In this document: positions 16,587-23,949 of the stretch, in pieces | Position numbering within the stretch: the first letter of the stretch is position 1 | Layout: each line of letters starts with the position of its first letter | Assembly: GCA_023480885.1 (NCBI GenBank) | Contig: JAMCWX010000071.1 | Coordinates: 1-36,866, forward strand | DNA from: Chloroflexota bacterium | GTDB taxonomy: Bacteria > Chloroflexota > UBA6077 > FW602-bin22 > JACPRP01 | Reading direction: 5' to 3' | DNA: 36,866 nucleotides | Translations under genes and position numbers: made by a program | The notes under the pieces: model-generated | Told to the model about the DNA's origin: nothing | The model's input: only the letters and a program-made list of their open reading frames with translations | The model's database searches: none

Positions 16587-16739
16587 CTAGCTTGCGAAGA
16601 ATCCGAGGATCGCCCACGCCAGGAATATCAACAGCCCTACCCAGGGCAATGCTTCTACGACAAGCTCTCTCACCAACGACCCGACCTCCACCTCGCAGTA
16701 TCGCATAACGGCGCCGAAATCCTCATGTCGAGCCCTCAT
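16587..16739 (-). CDS. Possible 50-aa single-span membrane protein
   Basis: The minus strand reads from ATG 16739 to TAG 16587 as a 50-residue product: a charged N-terminal half (MRARHEDFGAVMRYCEVEVG...) and one C-terminal hydrophobic helix (LPWVGLLIFLAWAILGFFAS). The gene would be the last of the minus-strand operon, just before the hairpin at 16531-16558. No strong ribosome site is visible and I know no family, so this could be chance. The clean split into charged and membrane halves is the reason to list it. Confidence 0.35.
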   Translation of the reverse strand: MRARHEDFGAVMRYCEVEVGSLVRELVVEALPWVGLLIFLAWAILGFFAS

Positions 16740-16845
16740 GCTCGGAATTGCCTATTCGCCTGCCATTATAGCACCCAGCAACCGCGAATTCAAGCGTTTC
16801 TTCGCAATGCTGAAGTTTTGATGTAAGCCACCCTGGGGTTAATTG

Positions 16846-17052
16846 TCAGACCCCGTACTCGTAAATATACTCAAAGTCCAGGTCGAGATCGTTAACGATC
16901 TGCCAGACCGCGGCTAGAGCAACACGGGCATTCGACTGCGCGCAGGGAGGCAGATCAGGCATCGAAAGAAATGCTTTCAACTCATTATACAGTACCAGAG
17001 CCTGCTCCTCGACAGGTGTCAACTTGCGACCGATTAGATCGATGCCAGCCAT
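16846..17052 (-). CDS. Small protein of unknown family beside a PaaK-like ligase (copy 2)
   Basis: This 68-residue paralogue of the protein at 14540-14752 starts at ATG 17052 with GGGAGG eight bases upstream. It begins three bases after the stop of the second PaaK-like ligase gene, so the two are almost certainly co-transcribed and coupled. The shared core is LTxxE, YxxLKxxL, DxPPC, ALAA, VNDLxLxxEY and a terminal YGV. In copy 1 the small gene precedes its ligase; here it follows. Recurrence in both orders argues for a functional link, not simple block duplication. Function unknown; there is no signal peptide or membrane segment. Confidence 0.8.
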   Translation of the reverse strand: MAGIDLIGRKLTPVEEQALVLYNELKAFLSMPDLPPCAQSNARVALAAVWQIVNDLDLDFEYIYEYGV

Positions 17053-17054
17053 TT

Positions 17055-18398
17055 CTATACCTCCCTCTTGTCAATCAGTCTTCTTGCCTTCAGCTCGAAT
17101 CGCGGCAAAGAGCCTCGTTCGGCAAGCCTAACGTTGAACCGCAGTCCTTCGTGGCCCTCAGCCAATGCCTTGCCGAGTTCCACCGACAGCATAGGGAATT
17201 GGTCATCGAAGCTGGGCTTCAATTCGACAGCCACCGTGATCTCGTCCCTTATGCCCTCTTCGCGCGTGAGCGCTATCTGAAACTCGTCAACCGCTTCAAA
17301 TTCCCTGACGATGGCCTCCACCGCCGATGGAAAAACATTCGTGCCGCGAATAAGCTTCATGTCGTCGACCCGGCCGAGAATGCCTCCCTTATAAAGATCG
17401 AAGGTGCGCCCACATGTGCAGGAGGTTCCCGGCACCTTCTCAACTAGATCGCCAGTACGGTACCGAATGAGCGGAATGAAACCGCGGCCGAATGAGGTCA
17501 CTACCCGCTCTCCCCGTTCGCCGTACCCCAGTTTTCCGCCGGTCTTCGGATCGATCACCTCGTCGATGAGATGATCCTCGATGATGTGCGTGCCGCCAGG
17601 CTGTTTGCTGCATTCAAACACCACCAGTGTCCCAATCTCAGTCATCCCAGCCGTATCGGCAGCCTTCGCACTCCACGCCGTCTCGATGAGCCTCTTAGTT
17701 GAGGGAACGCTTCCTCCAGGCTCGCCCGAAAGGATAATCTTGTCCACTTTGGAATCCTTCGCCAGGTCGATGCCCATTTCGCTAGCCACTTGGGCCAACC
17801 TGAGCGCATAAGTTGGCGTGGCGCAGATCGTCGTCGCCCCCAACTCGAGGATCTGCTTGATCCTACCCTCGCTAGACATGCCGCCGCTGGCAACTGTCAG
17901 CGCTCCCAGTTTCTCGCAGCAGTAGTGCGCTCCCCAGAACCCTATGAACGCGCCGTACGCAAACGATAAGTAGACGATATCCGTCGATCTGATGCCAAAC
18001 CCATAAAAGGCGTAGCCCCACATGTCCGAGATCCACTGCCAGTCCCTGATACTGTCGAGTACACGGAGCGGTGTGCGACCCGAAGTACCAGAGGTGCTGT
18101 GATACCTGATAGCAAGATCAGGGCTCGTGGTCAGCATGTCGCCAAATAGTGGGTGGCGCTGTTGCTCCTGGAGCCATTCCTCTTTAGTCGTGAACGGAAT
18201 CCGCTCGATATCTGCTAAGCTGCGCAACTGCTCGGGCTTGAAGCCCGCTTCGTCGAACTTCGTGCGATGAAAGGGGCTCTTGTGGTAGGCGCGCTCCACC
18301 ACTCGCCGCAGCTTTTTGAGCTGCAGCGCTTCGAGTTCCTCCCGGGGCATCAGCTCGTTCTTGGGGTTCCAGTATCCCAATGGCAGTTCGGTTATCAT
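17055..18398 (-). CDS. PaaK-like aryl/acyl-CoA ligase (copy 2)
   Basis: This is a phenylacetate-CoA ligase family enzyme of 447 residues, from ATG 18398 with GGGAGGT six bases upstream. Motifs are STSGTSGRTP at 101-110, CATPTYALRLAQ, AGMTEIG, RYRTGDLVE, the CTCGRTFD segment, GRVDDMKLIRGTNVFPSAVE and the C-terminal LPRFELKARRLIDKREV with the catalytic lysine. It is much closer to copy 1 than to the third paralogue at 29884-31212: SYGPFIGFW/AYGAFIGFW, EARIRQILDLG/EGRIKQILELG and FGRG..P.IRYRTGDLVEK are shared. The gene follows the flavoprotein gene on the same strand, so the acid it activates may be the flavoprotein's substrate or one imported through the binding protein upstream. The acid itself is not known. 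Confidence 0.92.
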   Translation of the reverse strand: MITELPLGYWNPKNELMPREELEALQLKKLRRVVERAYHKSPFHRTKFDEAGFKPEQLRSLADIERIPFTTKEEWLQEQQRHPLFGDMLTTSPDLAIRYHSTSGTSGRTPLRVLDSIRDWQWISDMWGYAFYGFGIRSTDIVYLSFAYGAFIGFWGAHYCCEKLGALTVASGGMSSEGRIKQILELGATTICATPTYALRLAQVASEMGIDLAKDSKVDKIILSGEPGGSVPSTKRLIETAWSAKAADTAGMTEIGTLVVFECSKQPGGTHIIEDHLIDEVIDPKTGGKLGYGERGERVVTSFGRGFIPLIRYRTGDLVEKVPGTSCTCGRTFDLYKGGILGRVDDMKLIRGTNVFPSAVEAIVREFEAVDEFQIALTREEGIRDEITVAVELKPSFDDQFPMLSVELGKALAEGHEGLRFNVRLAERGSLPRFELKARRLIDKREV

Positions 18399-18472
18399 CG
18401 ATAGACCTCCCTTATTTATGGTCTAGAAACGATTTAGAAATTGGCCCGGAACTATGGGGGCGATCTGAATTG

Positions 18473-18499
18473 AGGGCCAAGCTTTGAGAGCCTGGCCCT
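18473..18499 (-). other. Intercistronic hairpin between flavoprotein and ligase genes
   Basis: AGGGCCA (18473-18479) pairs with TGGCCCT (18493-18499), with GCT/AGC inside it after one mismatch and a five-base loop. No T-run follows on the minus strand, so it may be a processing, stabilising or partial-termination site inside the operon. Confidence 0.5.
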
Positions 18500-18516
18500 G
18501 TAAGCCATCAATGTGT

Positions 18517-20259
18517 TCAAGCGCCAGGGGACGACGCCCTTTTGATTCCTGGCGGAATGGAGCGTTTTTCCTTGGGCTGAACGTAAGGAGTAGGAACTTG
18601 TTGTGTATCAATCTTGAGCTCGTTATCCACGTTGGTGATGGTCACCCATTTCAGCCAATTCTCATTATCTGTAAATGGGTAGTCTTCGCGGAAATGATAG
18701 CCTCTGCTCTCCGTCCTGGCACGTGCCGCAGCTACCATCAATTTGGCAACTTTGGTCATGCTTTCCAATTCGGTGACGCGCATCAGTTCGTGAGCAGATC
18801 CGGCGCGGAGCGAGGCCAGTTTTTCGGTTATCTCCTCAAGAGACTGCCAGCTCTCAGCTAGCCTGGCTGCAGTCTTAAAGTAGCCCGAATCAACAGGTAT
18901 AATGGCCTGTTGTATCGCCGTGGTCAGATCATCCCCTGAAATGCCATCCGCACGCATAAGATTCTGCATTCGGTTGCGCAGTATCTCTCGTGCTCTAGCG
19001 CGCTCTGACTTTTCAATCGCAGATGCCTGGATACTTTGGGCTTCGGAGCCCGCGTTGGATCCGGCTTCCCATCCCGATACGGCTGTGAATCCAAGGTTTA
19101 TTCCCCCGAAAGAATATGTGCCGTGCGGTGGTTCAGGAGTGATGTCGCCAGCGGCGTATAAATGGGGGATGTTTGTCTCGCAGCGCGTGTTGATATGGAT
19201 GCCGCCGCCGCTGGTTATCGTGCCGTAGAACGCTGGTATCCACTCAACAGGTTGTTGGAAAGGATCGATGCCCGCTCGGTCCCACAGGCGGAAGGATTCT
19301 GGCAGGATTTTGCGGCAGAGGGCGCGATCCGCCTGAGATGCCGCAGACATATCGAGATAGATAGGTCCCCGACCTTCTTTGATCTCGCGGCAAAAGGACA
19401 GCACGAGGTCCTGCAACCTGGCCCTGTTGCCTAGCACCGGGTGATACTGCCACATAAACTCCTCGCCCTTGGCATTGAGAAACCTACCACCCACCCCGAC
19501 GTAAAGGTTCAAACCGTGGATGTCGTAGTTCTTCGCCGTGGTATTCGAGGCATACTGTTCCATATTACGGAAGGTCACGCCGGCATCGTAGGCTGCTGCC
19601 AGCAGATCGCCGGTCAGATTTCTGTGACCCATAAACACTGAGCGGAAGCCGCAACCGGAGGCGCAGAGTATGACAGTCTTGGCTCGGAGATAGTACGTTC
19701 GATTAGTGGTATAATCGAACCCCACCGCACCGGTTATCCTTCCCTCCACTGTCACCAGGTCCGTGACCATGAGTCTATTCATGGTTATCACCTGGCGCTC
19801 GCGCATCTTGCTGGTTAGAGCATCCATCATTGGTAGCGAGTTCACCACGTAGTGCATAGTATTGAGGTGGCCGCGAGAGCGACGACGCAGGAGGCGCCCA
19901 TCGCCGTCCTTCTCGAAAACGGTGAGCCCCTTTTCGGCTCCCCAACGGTCGATACCCTTGAGCACCCGTAAGCCGTTCTCGAACATCAACTTGCACCATG
20001 CCTGGTCGTTCAAGAACTCGCCCCAGTTGACTATCTCATCCATCCAGACGTCTATTTTATCCTGTTCGGGGTCAAAGGCTGTGAATATGCCCGCCGCGAA
20101 GGCGCTTTGCCCGCTGCGGCCGACCTTTCCTTTGTCGGCAACGACTACTTTGCCTTCGCTGCCCAGACGCTCTTTCGCAGCAATCGCCGCTAATGTACCG
20201 GCCAGGCCGCCGCCAACAACTAGAACGTCGCTTTCCACTAACTCGTGAGCTTGACTCAT
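18517..20259 (-). CDS. FAD flavoprotein, AprA/fumarate-reductase-like
   Basis: This is a soluble FAD-dependent oxidoreductase subunit of 580 residues. The start ATG 20259 has GGAGG six bases upstream; longer readings are less likely. Domains in order: the dinucleotide fold DVLVVGGGLAG with glycines at 16-21, the flavin-attachment region KGKVGRSGQSAFAAGIF, a central cap domain with RGPIYLDM, the FAD-ribityl segment GGGIHINTRCETNIPHLYAAGDI, and a helical C-terminal domain. This is the layout of SdhA/FrdA and of adenylylsulfate reductase alpha. The ferredoxin gene directly upstream parallels AprB, but no sulfate-activation genes are near, so true APS reductase is unlikely. With a CoA ligase downstream, reduction or oxidation of an organic acid or its CoA ester is more plausible. 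Confidence 0.85.
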   Translation of the reverse strand: MSQAHELVESDVLVVGGGLAGTLAAIAAKERLGSEGKVVVADKGKVGRSGQSAFAAGIFTAFDPEQDKIDVWMDEIVNWGEFLNDQAWCKLMFENGLRVLKGIDRWGAEKGLTVFEKDGDGRLLRRRSRGHLNTMHYVVNSLPMMDALTSKMRERQVITMNRLMVTDLVTVEGRITGAVGFDYTTNRTYYLRAKTVILCASGCGFRSVFMGHRNLTGDLLAAAYDAGVTFRNMEQYASNTTAKNYDIHGLNLYVGVGGRFLNAKGEEFMWQYHPVLGNRARLQDLVLSFCREIKEGRGPIYLDMSAASQADRALCRKILPESFRLWDRAGIDPFQQPVEWIPAFYGTITSGGGIHINTRCETNIPHLYAAGDITPEPPHGTYSFGGINLGFTAVSGWEAGSNAGSEAQSIQASAIEKSERARAREILRNRMQNLMRADGISGDDLTTAIQQAIIPVDSGYFKTAARLAESWQSLEEITEKLASLRAGSAHELMRVTELESMTKVAKLMVAAARARTESRGYHFREDYPFTDNENWLKWVTITNVDNELKIDTQQVPTPYVQPKEKRSIPPGIKRASSPGA

Positions 20260-20293
20260 TTGCATCCTCCATCGAAATCTTGCCAGGTCTGGG

Positions 20294-20506
20294 CTAATAG
20301 GGTAACACGACCTCGTGGCCGCGTTCTGGGCCCACAAAGATAGCGTCGGTGGGACATTCGATTTCGCATAGAAAACAGGTCATACAATCATCTTTGCAGG
20401 AAATGAAACATAGGGTACCTACCTTCTGGTACACGTCCATCGGGCAAATGCTCGCACATTTGCCGCAATCATTGCATTTGGTGTAATCGATTGCTCGAAC
20501 TGCCAT
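20294..20506 (-). CDS. 2x[4Fe-4S] ferredoxin-like electron-transfer subunit
   Basis: This 70-residue protein carries two complete CxxCxxCxxxCP cluster motifs: Cys11, 14, 17, 21 and Cys41, 44, 47, 51. Two extra cysteines, Cys33 and Cys37, lie between them, so a variant loop resembling AprB is possible. It lacks the C-terminal tail of true AprB (about 150 residues). It is encoded 34 bases upstream of the flavoprotein and should pass electrons to or from its FAD. The start ATG 20506 has GGAGG nearby (GAAAGGAGGAAGC on the minus strand). No quinone-binding or cytochrome subunit gene is present, so the outside electron partner is unknown. Confidence 0.9.
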   Translation of the reverse strand: MAVRAIDYTKCNDCGKCASICPMDVYQKVGTLCFISCKDDCMTCFLCEIECPTDAIFVGPERGHEVVLPY

Positions 20507-20529
20507 AGCCGCTTCCTCCTTTCCTCTGG

Positions 20530-21678
20530 TTACCGTTTGTAGACTCCCAGCTTGTCGACCGCGTACTTCGCCCAGGTCGGATCTACTAACTTATCAATGT
20601 CAAGTCTATCCTTTTGCAGCCCAGCGCGAATGTAGTAATCCTGGTCTTCGGCAAGGCTTGCCTTATTCACCTCACCGTTCGGATTCAAGCCTGGCACAAG
20701 CATCTTGTCATAAAGAGGCACATCCTTAACGCCTGTATTCTTGGCCAGGATTGACACTACGGTAGCTTTCTTCTTGGCATTCTTTCCAACAAATGCGTCG
20801 TTGTAATCCCGCAGAGCTTTCAGATAGGCCACCATATACCGCTTGGCGGCATCAGGATTCTCCTTGATGAACCTGCCGGAATAGAGTATGACGGCAATTT
20901 GATGGTTCGGGTAGAACTCGTCCTCGCGCTGATAAATAACGCCCAGGCCATCCTCCACAATCTTAGTGATATACGGCTCGATTGGTATGGCCATGTCGAT
21001 GCTCTTGCCGGCCAGGGCTGGAGCCATATCGGGATGGGCCATTGGGACGAGTTGAAGATCGCGGGCTTTCAAGCCGACGGTGCGCATAACTTTGTCCAGC
21101 GCGGCCTCAGGTGTTATCCCTGTATCCGATGGAATTGCGATGCGTTTGCCCTTGAAATCGGCGGGCGTGCGGACGCCGGCGTCCCATAGATCCTTGCGAA
21201 CCACGAGTCCTTCAAATCCCTGTCCCTTCGGTGTGCTGCCTTTGTCCGCGACAATCTTGATGTCCACGTTTCTGCTGACGGCATTGGCCAGTCCGACACC
21301 TGGAGCGCCACCCCCCACATCTAGTTGCCCTGCCCCCAGCGGCGCAATCATCTGCGCAGCGGCAGTGAACTTAGTAAACTCAACATCCAATCCTTGCTCC
21401 TTGAAATATCCCAAGTCTTGAGCGATAAAATTGCCCGAATCGCTTATAGAACTTAGGATGCCGAGACGGACCTTTGTTAGTTGCGCGCTATTCGCCTCTG
21501 GACGGGCGGCGGTCGCGGCAGGCACAGGAGTCGCGCCCTTAGGAGGGGAAGCCGCGACTGTTTCGGTTGGCTTTGCTGCCGGAGTCGCCGCCGGAGGCTG
21601 TGCAGCACAGGCGTCAACCAGAAGTAAGAGAACTACCAGACCCAGAACTGCTACCCTTGGCAAAAGAAAGCGCTTCAA
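20530..21678 (-). CDS. NMT1/SsuA-type substrate-binding lipoprotein
   Basis: This is an extracellular binding protein of the nitrate/sulfonate/taurine and thiamine-precursor class. I place the start at TTG 21678 because GGAGG lies six bases upstream. A longer in-frame reading to 21804 would run through the promoter. The 382-residue product has lipobox LLVDAC (lipid Cys24) and an Ala/Pro/Thr linker. The binding domain begins KVRLGILSSISDSGNFIAQDLGYFKEQGLDVEF and includes LGAGQLDVGGGAPG and DFKGKRIAIPSDTG, typical of this class. No cognate permease or ATPase gene is in the window, so it either uses components encoded elsewhere or acts as a stand-alone receptor. It leads the operon with the ferredoxin and flavoprotein. 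Confidence 0.87.
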   Translation of the reverse strand: MKRFLLPRVAVLGLVVLLLLVDACAAQPPAATPAAKPTETVAASPPKGATPVPAATAARPEANSAQLTKVRLGILSSISDSGNFIAQDLGYFKEQGLDVEFTKFTAAAQMIAPLGAGQLDVGGGAPGVGLANAVSRNVDIKIVADKGSTPKGQGFEGLVVRKDLWDAGVRTPADFKGKRIAIPSDTGITPEAALDKVMRTVGLKARDLQLVPMAHPDMAPALAGKSIDMAIPIEPYITKIVEDGLGVIYQREDEFYPNHQIAVILYSGRFIKENPDAAKRYMVAYLKALRDYNDAFVGKNAKKKATVVSILAKNTGVKDVPLYDKMLVPGLNPNGEVNKASLAEDQDYYIRAGLQKDRLDIDKLVDPTWAKYAVDKLGVYKR

Positions 21679-21745
21679 TTCCCACCTCCAATAGTTTATT
21701 GTGGCGAGGTAATTTCTAATACGATCGCGTCGCCCGATAGAGACA

Positions 21746-21788
21746 GTTCCGTTCCGTATTGTGGAATGTAATTCTAATGAGTGGAACG
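21746..21788. promoter_or_regulatory. Repeated GGAAC/GTTCC operator-like cluster
   Basis: The region holds GTTCCGTTCC (21746-21755), then GTGGAATG at 21761 and GTGGAACG at 21781, two direct copies spaced by exactly 20 bases (about two helix turns). TTCC (21752-21755) and GGAA (21763-21766) also form an inverted pair. It lies just after the expected start of the minus transcript, a typical repressor position. The nearby IclR protein (23112-23870) is one candidate ligand. Confidence 0.45.
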
Positions 21789-21817
21789 AGTATACTACGA
21801 ACAAGGCTTTGTGTCAA
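21789..21817 (-). promoter_or_regulatory. Strong promoter of the binding protein-flavoprotein-ligase operon
   Basis: On the minus strand TTGACA (21817-21812) and TATACT (21794-21789) are separated by 17 bases. The expected transcript starts near 21782 and has a leader of about 100 bases before TTG 21678. Confidence 0.7.
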
Positions 21818-21821
21818 GTAG

Positions 21822-21851
21822 TTGATTATTAATCCGCTACTAAGGTATGAT
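21822..21851 (+). promoter_or_regulatory. Promoter of the MFS transporter gene
   Basis: TTGATT (21822-21827) and TATGAT (21846-21851) are spaced by 18 bases, so transcription should begin near 21858, before GTG 21891. It lies back to back with the minus promoter at 21789-21817. Confidence 0.55.
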
Positions 21852-21890
21852 GCGGTCGCACTTTGTTGGCGCGAAGAAAGGGCCCAGGTC

Positions 21891-23084
21891 GTGAAGTGGA
21901 AATACCGGCATACAGTATTGGCGACGTGCAGCGCCGCTTTTGCCTTCTACCACGCGGGACGACAGATATTGCCTCCCGCCCTGCCTCTGATCAAGGATCA
22001 GTTTGGCCTGAACTACGCTCAGGCCGGCTTCGTCGCGTCGGCCTACGATATCGGCTATGGCTTGACGCTGATCGCTGGCGGTTTTATGGCTGATCGATTG
22101 AAGAAAAGGAGGCTCGTTGTTGCCGGTCTTGTTCTTCTGGCTACTTCTCTAATGCTGACAACACTGAGCAACACCTTTTTGTCTATGTCCGCCGTTCGCG
22201 TCCTCACAGGCGCGTCATTTGGAGCCTACTTTGTCGCCGGTATCTCGCTCATCAGCTCGTACTTTCCTAAAGAGGAGCGAGGAAAAGCGCTGGGCATACA
22301 TACGGGAATGGGAGCAGGCTCAGGGAAACTCATCGCGCCGCTGGTAGCAGCTCTCGTGTTACCTTCATTGGGCTGGCGACCCGTGTTTTATTTTGTGGGC
22401 ATTCCTGTGCTGCTCATCGCTATCATCTTCTGGCGTGCGGTCAGAGAGCCGGAAACGGACGCCGTGCCCATCGCGTCTTTTCCCACCATTGTCGGGAAAG
22501 TCTTTTGCAATCGGTTCCTGATAATGCTAGGACTATGCAATGCGCTAATAATCGCCGCGAGTGTGTCTCTGTACTCTTTTCTGCCACTTTATCTTGTCAA
22601 AGAGATGGGTGCCGATCTCGCTGTAGGTGGCTATGCCGTTGCCTTCCTGAACGGTATCGATATCCCCATCGTTCCTGTAATGGGCACCTTATCCGACAAG
22701 CTTGGCCGGAAAGTGGTGATCTTCGCTATGAGCGTCTGCAGCGCCATTGCCCTTTATCTTTTTCCGTTCTTCACGGGCGGCGTCGAGATCGTGGCCGGTA
22801 TCGTGCTCTTGGGAATATTTGTTGGCACGGCTTTCCCTTTGATTATTACGTATGTTGTGGACACGACCCCAGGTTCCTGCCGCAGTATAGCGCTAGGCTA
22901 CGTAAACACGTTCACCATAATTGGGGGAAGCGTGGCGACGGTTCTATCGGGATACATCTCAGACGTATTCGGCGTCAGACAGGTATTCCCGTTCCTGGCA
23001 GCACTATCTGTGTTGGCAACCCTGGTTATCGCGCTTCTAGGAGAACCGGAAAAGGCCCAGGTAGCGGAACAAAGTGCATTATAG
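21891..23084 (+). CDS. Major facilitator superfamily transporter
   Basis: This is a 12-helix inner-membrane carrier of 397 residues, probably for an organic acid or other small anion. The N-terminal half has FYHAGRQILPPALPLIKDQFGLNYAQAGFVASAYDIGYGL and the loop-2 motif GGFMADRLKKRR. The second half repeats the loop motif as GTLSDKLGRK. The start GTG 21891 is chosen because the longer reading from TTG 21822 would begin in the -35 box. The gene is divergent from the binding-protein operon and convergent with an IclR gene 27 bases downstream. A shared substrate with that operon is likely but not shown. Confidence 0.9.
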   Translation: MKWKYRHTVLATCSAAFAFYHAGRQILPPALPLIKDQFGLNYAQAGFVASAYDIGYGLTLIAGGFMADRLKKRRLVVAGLVLLATSLMLTTLSNTFLSMSAVRVLTGASFGAYFVAGISLISSYFPKEERGKALGIHTGMGAGSGKLIAPLVAALVLPSLGWRPVFYFVGIPVLLIAIIFWRAVREPETDAVPIASFPTIVGKVFCNRFLIMLGLCNALIIAASVSLYSFLPLYLVKEMGADLAVGGYAVAFLNGIDIPIVPVMGTLSDKLGRKVVIFAMSVCSAIALYLFPFFTGGVEIVAGIVLLGIFVGTAFPLIITYVVDTTPGSCRSIALGYVNTFTIIGGSVATVLSGYISDVFGVRQVFPFLAALSVLATLVIALLGEPEKAQVAEQSAL

Positions 23085-23111
23085 CCACGCAGAGACAACG
23101 GACAAAACCAA

Positions 23112-23870
23112 TTACGAATCTTTGCCAAGGTATCCGAGTTCCTCCGAGATCGCTTGCGCCGCGCTACGCATGGGATGCGCATATTCCAGCATCTTTTCGT
23201 GAGTAAGCCGACTGCCTGGCCCAAATACGCCAAGCGCTGCGACCACGTCGCCCGTATGTTTGCGAATCGGGACTGCGATGGCGGCAGCGCCCTCGACAGT
23301 TTCACCGAAGGTGATGGCAAAGCCTGATTCACGAATTTGGAGCAAATCAGCCTTCAGCTCGTTTGGGTCGATCGTTGTCCCCTGCGATGATCCGGAAGCT
23401 ATCTGATCAATTGTCTCCTGGGGCAAGAATGCCAGCAGCACTTTGCCAGACGCACCCGACAAGAGCGGATATGCCTTTCCCAGTTCCACCGCCCACCTGA
23501 TTTCGTGCGGGCTTTCCAATTGTTCGACACATACGCGGTGGTTTCTGGTTCTTGTATATAGGCACGCTGTCTCGCCGGTTAACTCCACAAGCTGTCTCAT
23601 ATAAGGCCTGCTGACATTTCTTACGTCGAGGCTCTCCAACACTACGCCGGCTAGCTCGAGTAACCTAAACCCTAGCCTATATTTCCTTTTCACGGGATCT
23701 TCTTTGACCAGATCAGCCTTTTGCAGGGCGGTTAGCAACCGATGTACCGTACTTTTGCTCATACCTGTCATACGGCCAATCTCTGTAACGCCAAGCTCGT
23801 TCTGTTTCGATGAAAAACAACCCAGGATATCAGTCGCTTTTTCGAGCACACTTACTTTGTCGGGATGCAT
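23112..23870 (-). CDS. IclR-family transcriptional regulator (1)
   Basis: This is a DNA-binding regulator of 252 residues with an N-terminal winged helix-turn-helix (LGVTEIGRMTGMSKSTVHRLLTALQKADLV, residues about 26-55) and a C-terminal effector domain (GKAYPLLSGASGKVLLAFLP, AIAVPIRKHTGDVVAALGVFGPGSRL). IclR proteins usually sense aromatic or short organic acids and control nearby catabolic genes. ATG 23870 has AGGAG eight bases upstream. A TTTCA-N6-TGAAC palindrome at 23891-23906 resembles the operators of the second IclR gene and suggests self-control. The likely targets are the MFS gene and the divergent operon beyond it. Confidence 0.93.
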   Translation of the reverse strand: MHPDKVSVLEKATDILGCFSSKQNELGVTEIGRMTGMSKSTVHRLLTALQKADLVKEDPVKRKYRLGFRLLELAGVVLESLDVRNVSRPYMRQLVELTGETACLYTRTRNHRVCVEQLESPHEIRWAVELGKAYPLLSGASGKVLLAFLPQETIDQIASGSSQGTTIDPNELKADLLQIRESGFAITFGETVEGAAAIAVPIRKHTGDVVAALGVFGPGSRLTHEKMLEYAHPMRSAAQAISEELGYLGKDS

Positions 23871-23890
23871 CGTTGCAACTCCTACTCATG

Positions 23891-23906
23891 TTTCAAATAT
23901 CTGAAC
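23891..23906. promoter_or_regulatory. IclR-like operator in front of iclR gene 1
   Basis: TTTCA-N6-TGAAC, with the outer context TGTTTCA...TGAACA, has the arm sequence and spacing of the two GTTCA-N6-TGAAC sites at 32340 and 32458 except for one base. It lies about 20 bases upstream of ATG 23870, inside the expected early transcript. Confidence 0.5.
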
Positions 23907-23919
23907 AGCGTTCCATTCA

Positions 23920-23949
23920 ACGGTACCACTACTGCCCTGTTCTTGTCAA
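23920..23949 (-). promoter_or_regulatory. Possible promoter of iclR gene 1
   Basis: On the minus strand a perfect TTGACA (23949-23944) is followed after 18 bases by TACCGT (23925-23920). The -10 box is weak. The operator-like site at 23891-23906 would lie just downstream of the start. Confidence 0.4.

Noticed and set aside
18517-20506. Dissimilatory APS reductase (AprAB)
   Set aside because: The overall layout is similar, but the beta partner is only 70 aa and no sat, dsr or qmo genes are nearby, so the specific name is not supported.
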